DNA of 64,000 nt from Acidovorax sp. GBBC 1281. GTDB lineage: Bacteria; Pseudomonadota; Gammaproteobacteria; Burkholderiales; Burkholderiaceae_C. The DNA is taken from NCBI RefSeq assembly GCF_028473645.1, contig NZ_CP097269.1, positions 2,436,001-2,500,000 on the forward strand, written 5' to 3'. Made by a program: the position numbers and the translations under genes. The notes beneath the pieces were generated by a model, which made no database searches, was not told where the DNA came from, and was given only the letters and a program-made list of their open reading frames with translations. Below, piece after piece: positions 46,655-54,455 of this stretch (position 1 is the stretch's first letter; every line of letters begins with the position of its first letter).

Positions 46655-48447
46655 CACACTGCCCTCAGCCCGCCAGCGGCGCGCATGGGTTGCGGTGCTT
46701 CATCCAGGCCGGCGTATTGCGCGATCAGCGCATCCACCTGGTCTTCCGGCACGCCGGCCTCGTAGCGCTTCATGAAGAAGGCGTTTTCTTCGGGCGCCAG
46801 ATGGCGGCCGATGGCCTTGACGATGCGCAGCATCGCGGTCACCGGGTCGAGCAGTTCGGGCCCTGCCGGGGCGGCGTGTGCCGGCGTGGCGATCTCGGCG
46901 CCCTGCCGTGGCAGGTAGGCCGGCAGTGCCACGTCCTTGAGGTAGCCGTGGGCGTTGAGCTGACCGCCGAAAGGCGTGGCGCGCTTGGCGCGGGCTGCTT
47001 TGACTTCGTCCACCGACAGGCCGGGATATGCCGCCTCGTCCATCGAGGTCGCCGCATGCTCGGCGCCGGTCTTGGTCGTGCGCTTGTACTCGGCGCCGAT
47101 CTCGGCGGCATCGGCGGCTTGGCCGAACTCGTCGAAGTCCACCGACGGCTCCACCCGGTACAGCAAGGGCTCGCCGTTGTAGCGCTCCACTTGCACCTGC
47201 ACCGCGCAGTCGCCATAGATGAGGCCGCGCACCAGTACGCTGTCGCCCGCATTGATGCCGTCCAAGCCGCGCAGGCTGTAGGGCAGCGTCCGGCCAGCCG
47301 AAGGGTGGCGGAAGGTGATGGACAGATCGCCGCGCACTTGGCGCGCATCCTCCTTGCTGCGCATGAAAGCCTGGCACACCTCGACAGGCGGTAGCACACG
47401 CAACTGATCAGCAGCGATAAGCTGCCAGAGGTCATACCTTGCGGTCGGCGCCGTCAGGCCGGCGCGGCGCAGGCGCGTGTCCTGGCCGGGGATCAGGTTC
47501 GCGCAATAGGCGTTGGCCCAGGCGGAGGCCGCAGCGTTGAGCTGCTCGACGTTCTCCACCGGCTGAAACCGCAACCGGCTCTCGAACTGCGTCTCCACGA
47601 TGTTGTTGCCGTTCTCCACCCCGCCTTTGGCGCGGCTGTTGCCGGCCGCGTGGGTCAGGTGGGTAACGTTCAACGCGCTCAGCAGCGACTGGATCGCCGT
47701 CGCCTTGTTGGCGCTGCCCTTGTCCCACAGCAGAAACTGCGGCACTCCGTGGAACGGGCGACCTGGCTGCACACCCCATGCGAACATCAGGAAGCGGAAC
47801 AGGTTGTGCTGGTCCTCGCCGAGGGCTTCGGTGTACCAGGGCACCACGGTGGCGCTGGCCTTGTCGTAGCACACGTACCGATAGCACTTGAACTTGAGCT
47901 TGGCGATCTTGTCCAGCTTGTTCTTGTAGAACTCATCGTCGCGGATGATGTATTGCCGCCCTTTGAGGTAGTACACCAGGCACAGAGAGGGGTCGATCTG
48001 GTGGGTGTGATTGGGGTATGGGGCGCGCAGCGCCTGCACCGGATCGGCCACCCGCTGCGCGGCCACATTCAGCTTGCGGTCGCGCATCAAGCGGTTCAGT
48101 TGGCCGTTGCTCACGCCGAAAGCCACGCCGTTTTGCTCCAGCATGCCGCGTGCCGTGGTGGTGAACAGGGTTTGCTTGCCGTTCTCCCGCACGGCTTCAC
48201 GCTGCGCAGCGCCCAGGGTGACCAGCGCCTCGGCCGTCACGCTGGTGGAACCTTTGTCGGATCGCGCCTTGCGGCCCGAAGACTAGCCGGCCACGCTCTT
48301 GAGGTGCCGGTACATCGTCTGCACCGACAGGCCCAGGAACGCCGCGGCTTCCTGCACGATGGCCGTGGCACCCCCATGCTGGGCCGTGTCCAGGCGCCGG
48401 GCCGTCTGGCGCACGTAGTCGCAGGCTTCGGGGGAGAGTGCAGCCAT
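46654..48447 (-). pseudogene. DDE transposase A with in-frame amber codon
   Basis: One frame of 598 codons. Codons 1-54 encode the N-terminal HTH (FLGLSVQTMYRHLKSVAG). Then TAG (48283-48285) interrupts, and the frame resumes SSGRKARSDKGST into the rve catalytic core, with D152 (HQIDPS), D242 (LLWDKG) and E278 (KGGVEN). The C-terminal Mu-type domain is complete. A TGG to TAG change at a Trp is the simplest cause. Internal re-initiation (GTG near 48240) would give a core lacking the DNA-binding domain. Confidence 0.85.
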
Positions 48448-48460
48448 GTCGTCCAACCCC

Positions 48461-49462
48461 TCAAGCGGCTGCATCCGCAGCCTCGGGCACTTGCATGAGG
48501 TACTGGCGCGCTTCGGCCAGGTCATCACCGAAGCGCTCGGCAAAGGCGTGCTGCGCGGCGCCCACCAGCTCCGCCAGGCGGTTCAGGCTGTCCTGCAGGC
48601 TCAGTGCCACCAGGGCCACGCTGCGCGGCAGCGGCGCCGGCTCCGTGGGGTCGTAGCTCTCCGCCTGGGTCACCTCATCCGTCCACCATTGCTCCAGCGC
48701 CAGCGTGGCCTGGTGGTGGGCTTCGATGCCGCTCTCGATCAGGGATTGGCGATCGGCGATCTCCCCTTTGAAGGGCAGGATGCGTTCGTCCAGGGGAACG
48801 ACCACCGGGCGCTTGCCGGCGAGCTTCTTCTCGGCTTTGTCGGCGCGCTCGTCGGCCTTGGCGCGCTTCTCGTTGGCGAACTTCACATCCTGCTCGGACT
48901 GGCGCAGCCGCTCGCGCAACTGGCTGGCACTCAGACGGTCAATGTCGTCCATTTCGGAGAGGTTCTCCAGCACGTCATCGTCGTGGGTGACGAGTTCGAG
49001 GAACGCGCTGGCGCTCTTCACCTGGGTGCTCAAAAGTGCCAAATTGGCACTTTTGGACGTTTTGGCAGCTGCCTGCATAAAGCGAGCAGCGCTGCGATAT
49101 CCGAAACCAAGCATTTCCACCCGTTGCTGAAACTCGCCATGGGGCGTCAACTCACGCAGCAAAAGCAAACGCTTGCCGCATTCCAGCAATGCCTCCACGC
49201 TGCGCCGCTGATAGAACCGAATCTCGTCCTCGATCGAGCCTACCGTCAGCGCACCCTGGTAGCCCAGTTCCTGCGCCATGGCCGCAGCCTTCGCTTCCAC
49301 AACCTCTAGCGCACCGCGCGCCGCGGCCTCCTGGACCGCCATGTCGGCGGGAGTTGCGCCCACGAAGTCGGGTCCGCTCTGCTCGGCAGGGGGCAAGGCC
49401 TTGCGGCCTTTCTTGAGAAAGCGCTCTTCGATTTGAGCGTCGGACAGTTGGGGTCGTGCCAT
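48461..49462 (-). CDS. DUF3102-domain phage protein
   Basis: A 333-aa protein. The central DUF3102-like helical region (EIRFYQRRSVEALLECGKRL, then RSAARFMQAA) resembles relatives of ParB/KorB-type HTH proteins. A long coiled coil lies at about 180-225 (rich in K/E/A/D), and a helical C-terminus follows. Probably DNA-binding and linked to replication. It ends 13 bases before the transposase start. Confidence 0.7.
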   Translation of the reverse strand: MARPQLSDAQIEERFLKKGRKALPPAEQSGPDFVGATPADMAVQEAAARGALEVVEAKAAAMAQELGYQGALTVGSIEDEIRFYQRRSVEALLECGKRLLLLRELTPHGEFQQRVEMLGFGYRSAARFMQAAAKTSKSANLALLSTQVKSASAFLELVTHDDDVLENLSEMDDIDRLSASQLRERLRQSEQDVKFANEKRAKADERADKAEKKLAGKRPVVVPLDERILPFKGEIADRQSLIESGIEAHHQATLALEQWWTDEVTQAESYDPTEPAPLPRSVALVALSLQDSLNRLAELVGAAQHAFAERFGDDLAEARQYLMQVPEAADAAA

Positions 49463-49491
49463 TGGGCTATTTCCTCTCTTGATGGGGTGAT

Positions 49492-49800
49492 TCAGATGGC
49501 GCGCGTGTAGCGCTGGTCGATGTCGTCGATGCGCTGGCGCACACGGCGCATCTCGTCGTCATGGGCGCGGGCGAGCTGGATCAGCTTCGGCGTCAGGCGC
49601 CAGCACTCTTCGTTGCCGGGAATTCGCTCCGCCACGCCTTCGTCTGCCAGCAGTTCAAGGTCGCGCAGCGCCATGGGCGGCGAGACCTTTAGCGCCTCCG
49701 CCACTTGTTTCAGGCGCAGGCCGTCGAACGCATGGCCCTGCAGCAGCCAGAGCAGGCGCAGCGCGCGGCGCACGGGTTGGTGGTGCTGCGGGTTGCTCAT
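49492..49800 (-). CDS. Small winged-helix regulator
   Basis: A 102-aa protein with an IclR/MarR-like wHTH (ALRLLWLLQGHAFDGLRL, QVAEALKVSPPMALRDLELL) and a charged helical tail. It probably regulates early transcription. It overlaps the upstream gene by four bases. Confidence 0.7.
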   Translation of the reverse strand: MSNPQHHQPVRRALRLLWLLQGHAFDGLRLKQVAEALKVSPPMALRDLELLADEGVAERIPGNEECWRLTPKLIQLARAHDDEMRRVRQRIDDIDQRYTRAI

Positions 49801-50075
49801 GCGGGCACCTTGCGACCAGCCTGCAGCTGTTCCACGGCCTGGACTGCTGCCTCGGCCGCGGCGCGTTCCGCAGGGGTCGGCCCGTACCAGTGCTGGAACA
49901 CCACGGTGCAGCCGCTCGGGTCGCGCGCCGTCTTCGTCAGCAACGGGCGGTCGGGGTTGGCCGCGCCGTGGTCCGTTGCCGGCAGGGAAAGGTGGTCGAA
50001 CTCATCGCGCTTGACGATGCCGACATACACGTAGTCGGGCGTCATCACTCTGGCCCAGTTGGAATCGATGGTCAT
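49797..50075 (-). CDS. Hypothetical phage protein
   Basis: A 92-aa protein. MTIDSNWARVMTPDYVYVGI suggests a small beta-rich domain followed by a helix (PAERAAAEAAVQAVEQL). Unknown role; tightly packed with its neighbours. Confidence 0.6.
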   Translation of the reverse strand: MTIDSNWARVMTPDYVYVGIVKRDEFDHLSLPATDHGAANPDRPLLTKTARDPSGCTVVFQHWYGPTPAERAAAEAAVQAVEQLQAGRKVPA

Positions 50076-50077
50076 GG

Positions 50078-50548
50078 TCAAAGCTCCAGTTCCGGCGCGG
50101 CGTAGCGCGCCACGTTGTGGTGATGGAAGGCCACCTGCTCCAGGTGCGTGCGAAGCGCGTCCAGGGTGGCGGTGGGGTCGGCCGCAGAGGGATCGGCGTA
50201 GAACGCCGTCAGCAACTGCAGCGCGGCGGCGCAACTGCTGTTGACCGCCAGCAGATCGGCTTGGCCCACGTTGCGTCCCGTGGGCATGGGAATGGAAAGG
50301 CGCCCCGCTGCCGCGGCATACCAGTCGGTCACGTAGTGACACCCGCAGGCGAGCTCGTAGGCCGGCACCAGGATGGCCGGCATGCGGCCGGTGCCCAGCC
50401 ACTTGTAGAGGCTGTCGTGGGTCACGCCCATTCGGTCGGCAATGCGTTCCACCGAAAGGTTCCGGCGCTCCTGTGCGAACTCTTTGCACAGGCGCAACGC
50501 ATGCACCAGGCTGTTGGCGCGCAGGTGTTTCCAGTTGCGGCGGCTCAT
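50078..50548 (-). CDS. CII-like phage regulatory protein
   Basis: A 156-aa protein with an N-terminal HTH (FAQERRNLSVERIADRMGVT then DSLYKWLG) followed by a helical domain with YELACGCHYVTDW, a combination seen in phage CII-type or regulatory proteins. ATG at 50548 chosen; the frame upstream is weaker. It probably acts on early/lysogeny promoters. Confidence 0.65.
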   Translation of the reverse strand: MSRRNWKHLRANSLVHALRLCKEFAQERRNLSVERIADRMGVTHDSLYKWLGTGRMPAILVPAYELACGCHYVTDWYAAAAGRLSIPMPTGRNVGQADLLAVNSSCAAALQLLTAFYADPSAADPTATLDALRTHLEQVAFHHHNVARYAAPELEL

Positions 50549-50659
50549 TGGAAGAACCTCCGCGAAGCGGCGTCCAAACAAATGCCGGCTGTGCCACGCG
50601 CCGCTACCGTTGGCGGGCCGTACAGTCCGGCACCAACACCACAAGCCAAGGGGCCAGCA

Positions 50660-50956
50660 ATGGACAGCGACGAAGACTTCATCCGACTCAGCGACAGTGA
50701 CGACGCGCTATACCGTGCCTTGGGCGTACTGGTCGCGCAGTTGCACCGAGCGCGAATCATTGAGGCCTCCGCGCTGACTTCGGAGATGCGGCAGTTGGCG
50801 AGCAAGATGGAGCGGGATGAGCCTGATCGTCCAATGAGTGCGCAGGGCTTACGCCAGATTGCGGCGTCGATTGATGGAGCGATTCCGGGTTGGGATGAAC
50901 TGCGCGCTGTGCAAGACCTGTATCGCCCAGGTCTTCCATGCTCAAGGAGCCGGTGA
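50660..50956 (+). CDS. Small rightward protein inside the early block
   Basis: A 98-aa acidic helical protein (MDSDEDFIRLSDSDDALYRA), opposite in strand to its neighbours. AAGGGG lies nine bases before the ATG. No family recognised. It may be a regulatory or cargo gene with its own promoter. Confidence 0.5.
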   Translation: MDSDEDFIRLSDSDDALYRALGVLVAQLHRARIIEASALTSEMRQLASKMERDEPDRPMSAQGLRQIAASIDGAIPGWDELRAVQDLYRPGLPCSRSR

Positions 50957-51010
50957 AAGGGGCGCAGCGCAGAGCACGAGCGCCAGTAAGATGCTTACCG
51001 GACATACCGC

Positions 51011-51259
51011 TCATGCCGCCGCCAGCTGCATGCGGGGCTTGGCCTGCTGCCGCGAAACCTGGCCCTGTTTGAGGCCCAGTTCCACGGCGATGTTGTGGCT
51101 CTCGCCCCGCAGGCACTTGCGCTGGGGAGCGCGGTCGTCGTCGTTGACGATCATGCAAACCAGCGCGGCCGAATAGCCGCGCTGCTTGGCCCAGTCCGAG
51201 TAAGACCAGCCACGGCTGGCGAACTCGTTGCGGACTTGTTGACGGGTTTTTAGGGGCAT
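51011..51259 (-). CDS. BcepMu gp16-family / Ner-like DNA-binding protein
   Basis: An 82-aa protein with EFASRGWSYSDWAKQRGYS and the diagnostic KCLRGESHNIAVELGLK of the BcepMu gp16 family (Ner-like HTH). It is the first gene of the leftward early operon and probably controls the early promoter. It is divergent from the XRE repressor. Confidence 0.8.
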   Translation of the reverse strand: MPLKTRQQVRNEFASRGWSYSDWAKQRGYSAALVCMIVNDDDRAPQRKCLRGESHNIAVELGLKQGQVSRQQAKPRMQLAAA

Positions 51260-51370
51260 GGTGGTGCGTCCTGCTTTGTTGTCACCAGTTGGCGCTGGTG
51301 ATGTGGTGTGAAAACGTGTTGGATAAATTATGATGAACAAACGTGCAACTTTCAATATCAAGGTGAACGA
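51260..51370. promoter_or_regulatory. Lysis/lysogeny control region (repressor/ner divergent promoters)
   Basis: TCACCAG (51282-51288) and CTGGTGA (51295-51301) form a perfect inverted repeat with a 6-base spacer close to the ner-like start. ACGTGTTG and a partial inverse AACAAACGT flank an AT-rich core (TAAATTATGAT) that fits a -10 region. AAGGTG lies five bases before the repressor ATG. These are likely repressor and Ner operators. Confidence 0.6.
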
Positions 51371-51724
51371 ATGAGCAACATTGGGCCGAGGCTGCGCAGT
51401 GAACGCGAGAGGCTTGGTCTGACCCAGGACGCTCTGGCTGACGCAGTTCAGGTGTCAAAGCGCGCGCTCATCAACTACGAAAAAGGCGATCGCAGCCCGG
51501 ACGCAGATTTGCTGGCTGCCGCCGCATCTGTTGGCGTGGATGTGCTGTACGTCCTTACGGGTCAGCGCAGCCAACCGGCACCCGCGACGAGCGCTCTGAC
51601 AGAGGGAGATCGCAAGTTGCTGGAAAACTTCCACGCAGCGCCCCAGCAGGTGCAGGCGGGGGTAAAGACCACGCTAGGCGCGTTCGATCCTTCGGCGGGC
51701 GCTCGGCGCGGAAAGGCCGCGTGA
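51371..51724 (+). CDS. XRE-family phage repressor
   Basis: A 117-aa protein with a cI/XRE HTH at residues 5-62 (LGLTQDALADAVQVSKRALI, then YEKGDRSPDADLL) and a short C-terminal region, no protease domain. It reads rightward from the control region and is the probable immunity repressor. The cargo pair follows after 37 bases. Confidence 0.82.
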   Translation: MSNIGPRLRSERERLGLTQDALADAVQVSKRALINYEKGDRSPDADLLAAAASVGVDVLYVLTGQRSQPAPATSALTEGDRKLLENFHAAPQQVQAGVKTTLGAFDPSAGARRGKAA

Positions 51725-51761
51725 CGCGGCTAACGAGAACTACATTTAAAGGGGGAAAAAT

Positions 51762-52745
51762 ATGTCTTTGCCGCTGCGCAAACGCACGGTGCATTTCTAT
51801 GAAATCCACTTGCACTCGTTTACGAAAGCCGCCGTTAAGAATCCGTCGTGCGCTTCCCTAACGGATCTACTTAAACACTTCGCCTTGCTGGCCTCAGGCA
51901 GCAAGCTCCCGCGCACTGTTAGGCAATCCTCGCAGTTGCATACTGTTCTCGCTGACTGGAGTTACGATGAAAACAACAACTGCTATGAACTGTTGGTGAG
52001 TAAAGCCAACGCAGCGTTGTCGGACGTGGCTCTGCGCGACTTGGGGACAGCCAGACTACGAAGGGCGAATAAGACAAAAGTCGAAGGTATTGAGGTTTCT
52101 GCTCACGTGCTTATCCGCCCGAATGCGGACCGCAAGAGAGCAGCCCTACTATTGACGATGGGGGCTGGCGTATCGTCCAAAGACATCGAGGTGTTGTTAA
52201 GGCAACTCTCCCGGTTGGCCGCGAAAGATCCTCGCAGCAGGGCCCTCTTTTATTTCGATGAACCTTCTGGCGCCAGAGGGCCTGATGGCAAACCGCTGCA
52301 ATACAAAGTTCAGTATGGTTTTGCAGCCTTTGGCCATCAAGGCCAAACCCTCGCGACTGCCCTGAGAACGGGGGAATTCGAGAGCATGGAATTGATCGCA
52401 CACGAACAAGAGAAGTTCGATGCTGGCGGAAACTTGGAAATCGTGGAGCGGAGCATTGGCATTCAGGCCAAGCTTCCCAAAACGGTCACGGGCGCATCTG
52501 TCCGAAATGCAGTGCGTTCATTTCAGCAAACTCCCGATGGAGCCTTGTATGACAAACTGAGGCTTCATTACAAGACGGTTGCAGGCAAACGAACCAGCGC
52601 AGTTTTGGATATCAAGAACTTGGATGCTGCATTCACGCTCAAAGAACACATCGAGTTTGACTCGGATGTGGACGCACAACAGGAAAAGCTTGAATCTGTC
52701 ATTCTCAGAGGCATGAAGCCGCTGTTGCAACTGGTACCCCTGTAA
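51762..52745 (+). CDS. Unrecognised 327-aa cargo protein
   Basis: A soluble 327-aa protein in a region of visibly lower GC than the phage genes. It opens RKRTVHFYEIHLHSF. Mixed alpha/beta composition, with an extended basic segment (LRDLGTARLRRANKTKVEG, about residues 90-108) and an acidic C-terminal part. No catalytic motif that I can name. A strong AAGGGGG precedes the ATG. It forms an operon with the four-helix membrane protein 11 bases downstream. The two-gene architecture is reminiscent of small defence or exclusion systems; function is not shown. Confidence 0.75.
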   Translation: MSLPLRKRTVHFYEIHLHSFTKAAVKNPSCASLTDLLKHFALLASGSKLPRTVRQSSQLHTVLADWSYDENNNCYELLVSKANAALSDVALRDLGTARLRRANKTKVEGIEVSAHVLIRPNADRKRAALLLTMGAGVSSKDIEVLLRQLSRLAAKDPRSRALFYFDEPSGARGPDGKPLQYKVQYGFAAFGHQGQTLATALRTGEFESMELIAHEQEKFDAGGNLEIVERSIGIQAKLPKTVTGASVRNAVRSFQQTPDGALYDKLRLHYKTVAGKRTSAVLDIKNLDAAFTLKEHIEFDSDVDAQQEKLESVILRGMKPLLQLVPL

Positions 52746-52756
52746 ACGTAAACGAC

Positions 52757-53320
52757 ATGCTGGACCTTATCAGGCCCTTCTCATTCCTCACCATCAAGCA
52801 TCCATCACGGTTACCGTTGTGGGTGAACTGGGTGTTGCCCGTCGTCCTGACGGCGCTGGTGATGGTTGGACTTTGGTTGCTGAAAACTCCAGTGAACATC
52901 TTCGGAGCGCAAGGTTTGCTTGAGCGTGTGCTCGGCTTCGTGCAAACATTGGCAGGCTTTTACATCGCGGCATTGGCCGCGGTCTCGTCTTTCAATAGCC
53001 CGCATCTGGATCGTGAAATGCCTGCTCCTGCTCCCACGATGTACATCAAGTACAACGGAGTCATGCAAAACGTGACAGCGACCAGACGACGTTTTTTGAC
53101 GTCGATGTTCGCGTACCTCACCGCTTTGAGCATTGTCCTCAGCCTAGTGGCGATAGCCGTTCTAGTTCTTGCTCCTGCCATCACAGTGACTTGGCCAGAC
53201 TCTGCAGCGAAGTTACATTGGGCTGGGCTTTTCGGGTTTCTTTCCGCACTTTTCCAGATGACGTGCGTTACTTTCTGGGGCCTTTTCTACCTTGGCGAAC
53301 GCATGCTTACTCCAGATTGA
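52757..53320 (+). CDS. Unrecognised 187-aa four-helix membrane protein
   Basis: Four hydrophobic segments at about residues 21-43, 60-81, 113-138 and 155-178 predict a small inner-membrane protein. A loop of about 30 residues (HLDREMPAPAPTMYIKYNGV) lies between helices 2 and 3. Low GC and cargo position match its partner upstream. In prophages such membrane partners often act as effectors or exclusion proteins. The pair size recalls Kiwa (KwaA/KwaB), but gene order is reversed and I see no sequence match. Confidence 0.72.
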   Translation: MLDLIRPFSFLTIKHPSRLPLWVNWVLPVVLTALVMVGLWLLKTPVNIFGAQGLLERVLGFVQTLAGFYIAALAAVSSFNSPHLDREMPAPAPTMYIKYNGVMQNVTATRRRFLTSMFAYLTALSIVLSLVAIAVLVLAPAITVTWPDSAAKLHWAGLFGFLSALFQMTCVTFWGLFYLGERMLTPD

Positions 53321-53654
53321 GTTTCGGCGCTGAAAATAGGGTCCCGGTTCCCAATACACGAAACGCCCCTCTGCAGACACTGACGCCTTACCCCTCAAGG
53401 GGCCGTCACTGCCTGCCCAGGAGGGGCCATGCAACTCAGAGATTCCATCCCCGTTTGGCTGCGCGCGCCACGCAATTCGCTTTGGCTCGTCCTCGCCATC
53501 GTGTTGATCGCATTGATCGCGGCAATCGCCCCGCAAAAGCTCAGCCTCACGATCTACAAGTCTTCGCTCGTCGCGCTTGCCGCCGTCATGGGCTACTGGC
53601 TGGACCGGGCCCTGTTCCCGTATGCCCGGCCCGACAGCTACTTGCACAAGGACT

Positions 53655-53662
53655 GGCGCCTG
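53655..53662. repeat. 8-bp target duplication of the IS66 element, left copy
   Basis: GGCGCCTG, repeated at 56842-56849. Eight bases is the standard duplication of IS66-family elements. Confidence 0.92.
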
Positions 53663-53709
53663 GTAAGCGCCGTCTCAGCCCCCCTCTTGACGCGGGATCG
53701 ACGGAAGAA
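53663..53709. repeat. IS66 left terminal region
   Basis: Starts GTAAGCGCCGTCTCAG. The right end, inverted, reads GTAAGCGTCTTCTTAG, a match at 13 of 16 positions. GTAA is the conserved tip of this family. Confidence 0.85.
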
Positions 53710-53865
53710 CTACAGCAGGTCGCTCTCACCGTCGCGACGCACGAGCATGGCCAGGCAGTTGCTGCCATCGGCGGCCGTGGCGACGCACTCGTGCGGTGGC
53801 AGCGCACCGATCGTGATGTCGCCGCCGTCCTCGATCAGGGCCTTGATGTAGTTCGTCCGAGACAT
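53710..53865 (-). CDS. 51-aa passenger protein of the IS66 element
   Basis: MSRTNYIKALIEDGGDITIG begins a 51-residue acidic protein ending in TAG. It starts seven bases after the pRiA4b-like gene stop, so both are co-transcribed. No domain recognised; HECVATAADG is a possible conserved core. Confidence 0.55.
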   Translation of the reverse strand: MSRTNYIKALIEDGGDITIGALPPHECVATAADGSNCLAMLVRRDGESDLL

Positions 53866-53871
53866 CGTCGC

Positions 53872-54453
53872 TCAGACCTTGATCGCGGCGAGCCGGTCGT
53901 TGATCTCGATGCTGTCGAAGGCCAACGGGTCCCAGGTATCGGCACCGATCCATTCGACCAGGTTGTCGTGCTCGGGATCGTCAGGGTTCGCCATGGCCCG
54001 CACGAACTCCGCATAGCCCGGTGCGCCTCCGCAATCCTCCGGCGGCGTTGCACAGGCACCGCCGGCACAGAACGGGAGCACGAACTGCGGCATCGGTGCG
54101 ATCTTCTTCTCGACCTTGATGCGGTGGTCCCAGTAGTCCCCGAAGTCGTAGACGTAGCTCAGCGTCGACCGGTTCAGGGCAGTGGTCAGTCGCGTGCTTT
54201 CGCTGGTGATCGAGCCAGGCTCGTCGTGCATCGGGTCTGGCGTGCCATAGCGCTCGCCGTCGCCAGCGATGAACTCGTGCAGATGCGAGTGGCCCCAGCC
54301 GAAGGCAGCCTGGACCACAAGATGCAGCTTGGCCAGGGTGATCGTCTCTGGCACCAGGACGCGGCGCCAGACCTTGGGCTTGGTGCCGCGCAATTCAATG
54401 TGCAGTTGCAGGATCGCCGCTGGTGCCTTGATCCGTTGGACCTTGCTCGCCAT
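53872..54453 (-). CDS. Plasmid pRiA4b ORF-3-family protein
   Basis: A 193-aa protein of the pRiA4b ORF-3 family: LQLHIELRGTKPKVWRRVLV at the start, HLHEFIAGDGERYG, then YVYDFGDYWDHRIKVE. The family is often found within transposable elements and has no proven role. The ATG follows the tnpC stop by two bases, so it is a passenger co-transcribed with the transposition genes. Confidence 0.88.
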   Translation of the reverse strand: MASKVQRIKAPAAILQLHIELRGTKPKVWRRVLVPETITLAKLHLVVQAAFGWGHSHLHEFIAGDGERYGTPDPMHDEPGSITSESTRLTTALNRSTLSYVYDFGDYWDHRIKVEKKIAPMPQFVLPFCAGGACATPPEDCGGAPGYAEFVRAMANPDDPEHDNLVEWIGADTWDPLAFDSIEINDRLAAIKV

Positions 54454-54455
54454 GC

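Noticed and set aside
51762..53320. Assignment of the cargo pair as a Kiwa (KwaA/KwaB) defence system
   Set aside because: Size and four-helix membrane partner are similar, but gene order is reversed and no sequence motif of KwaB was recognised.
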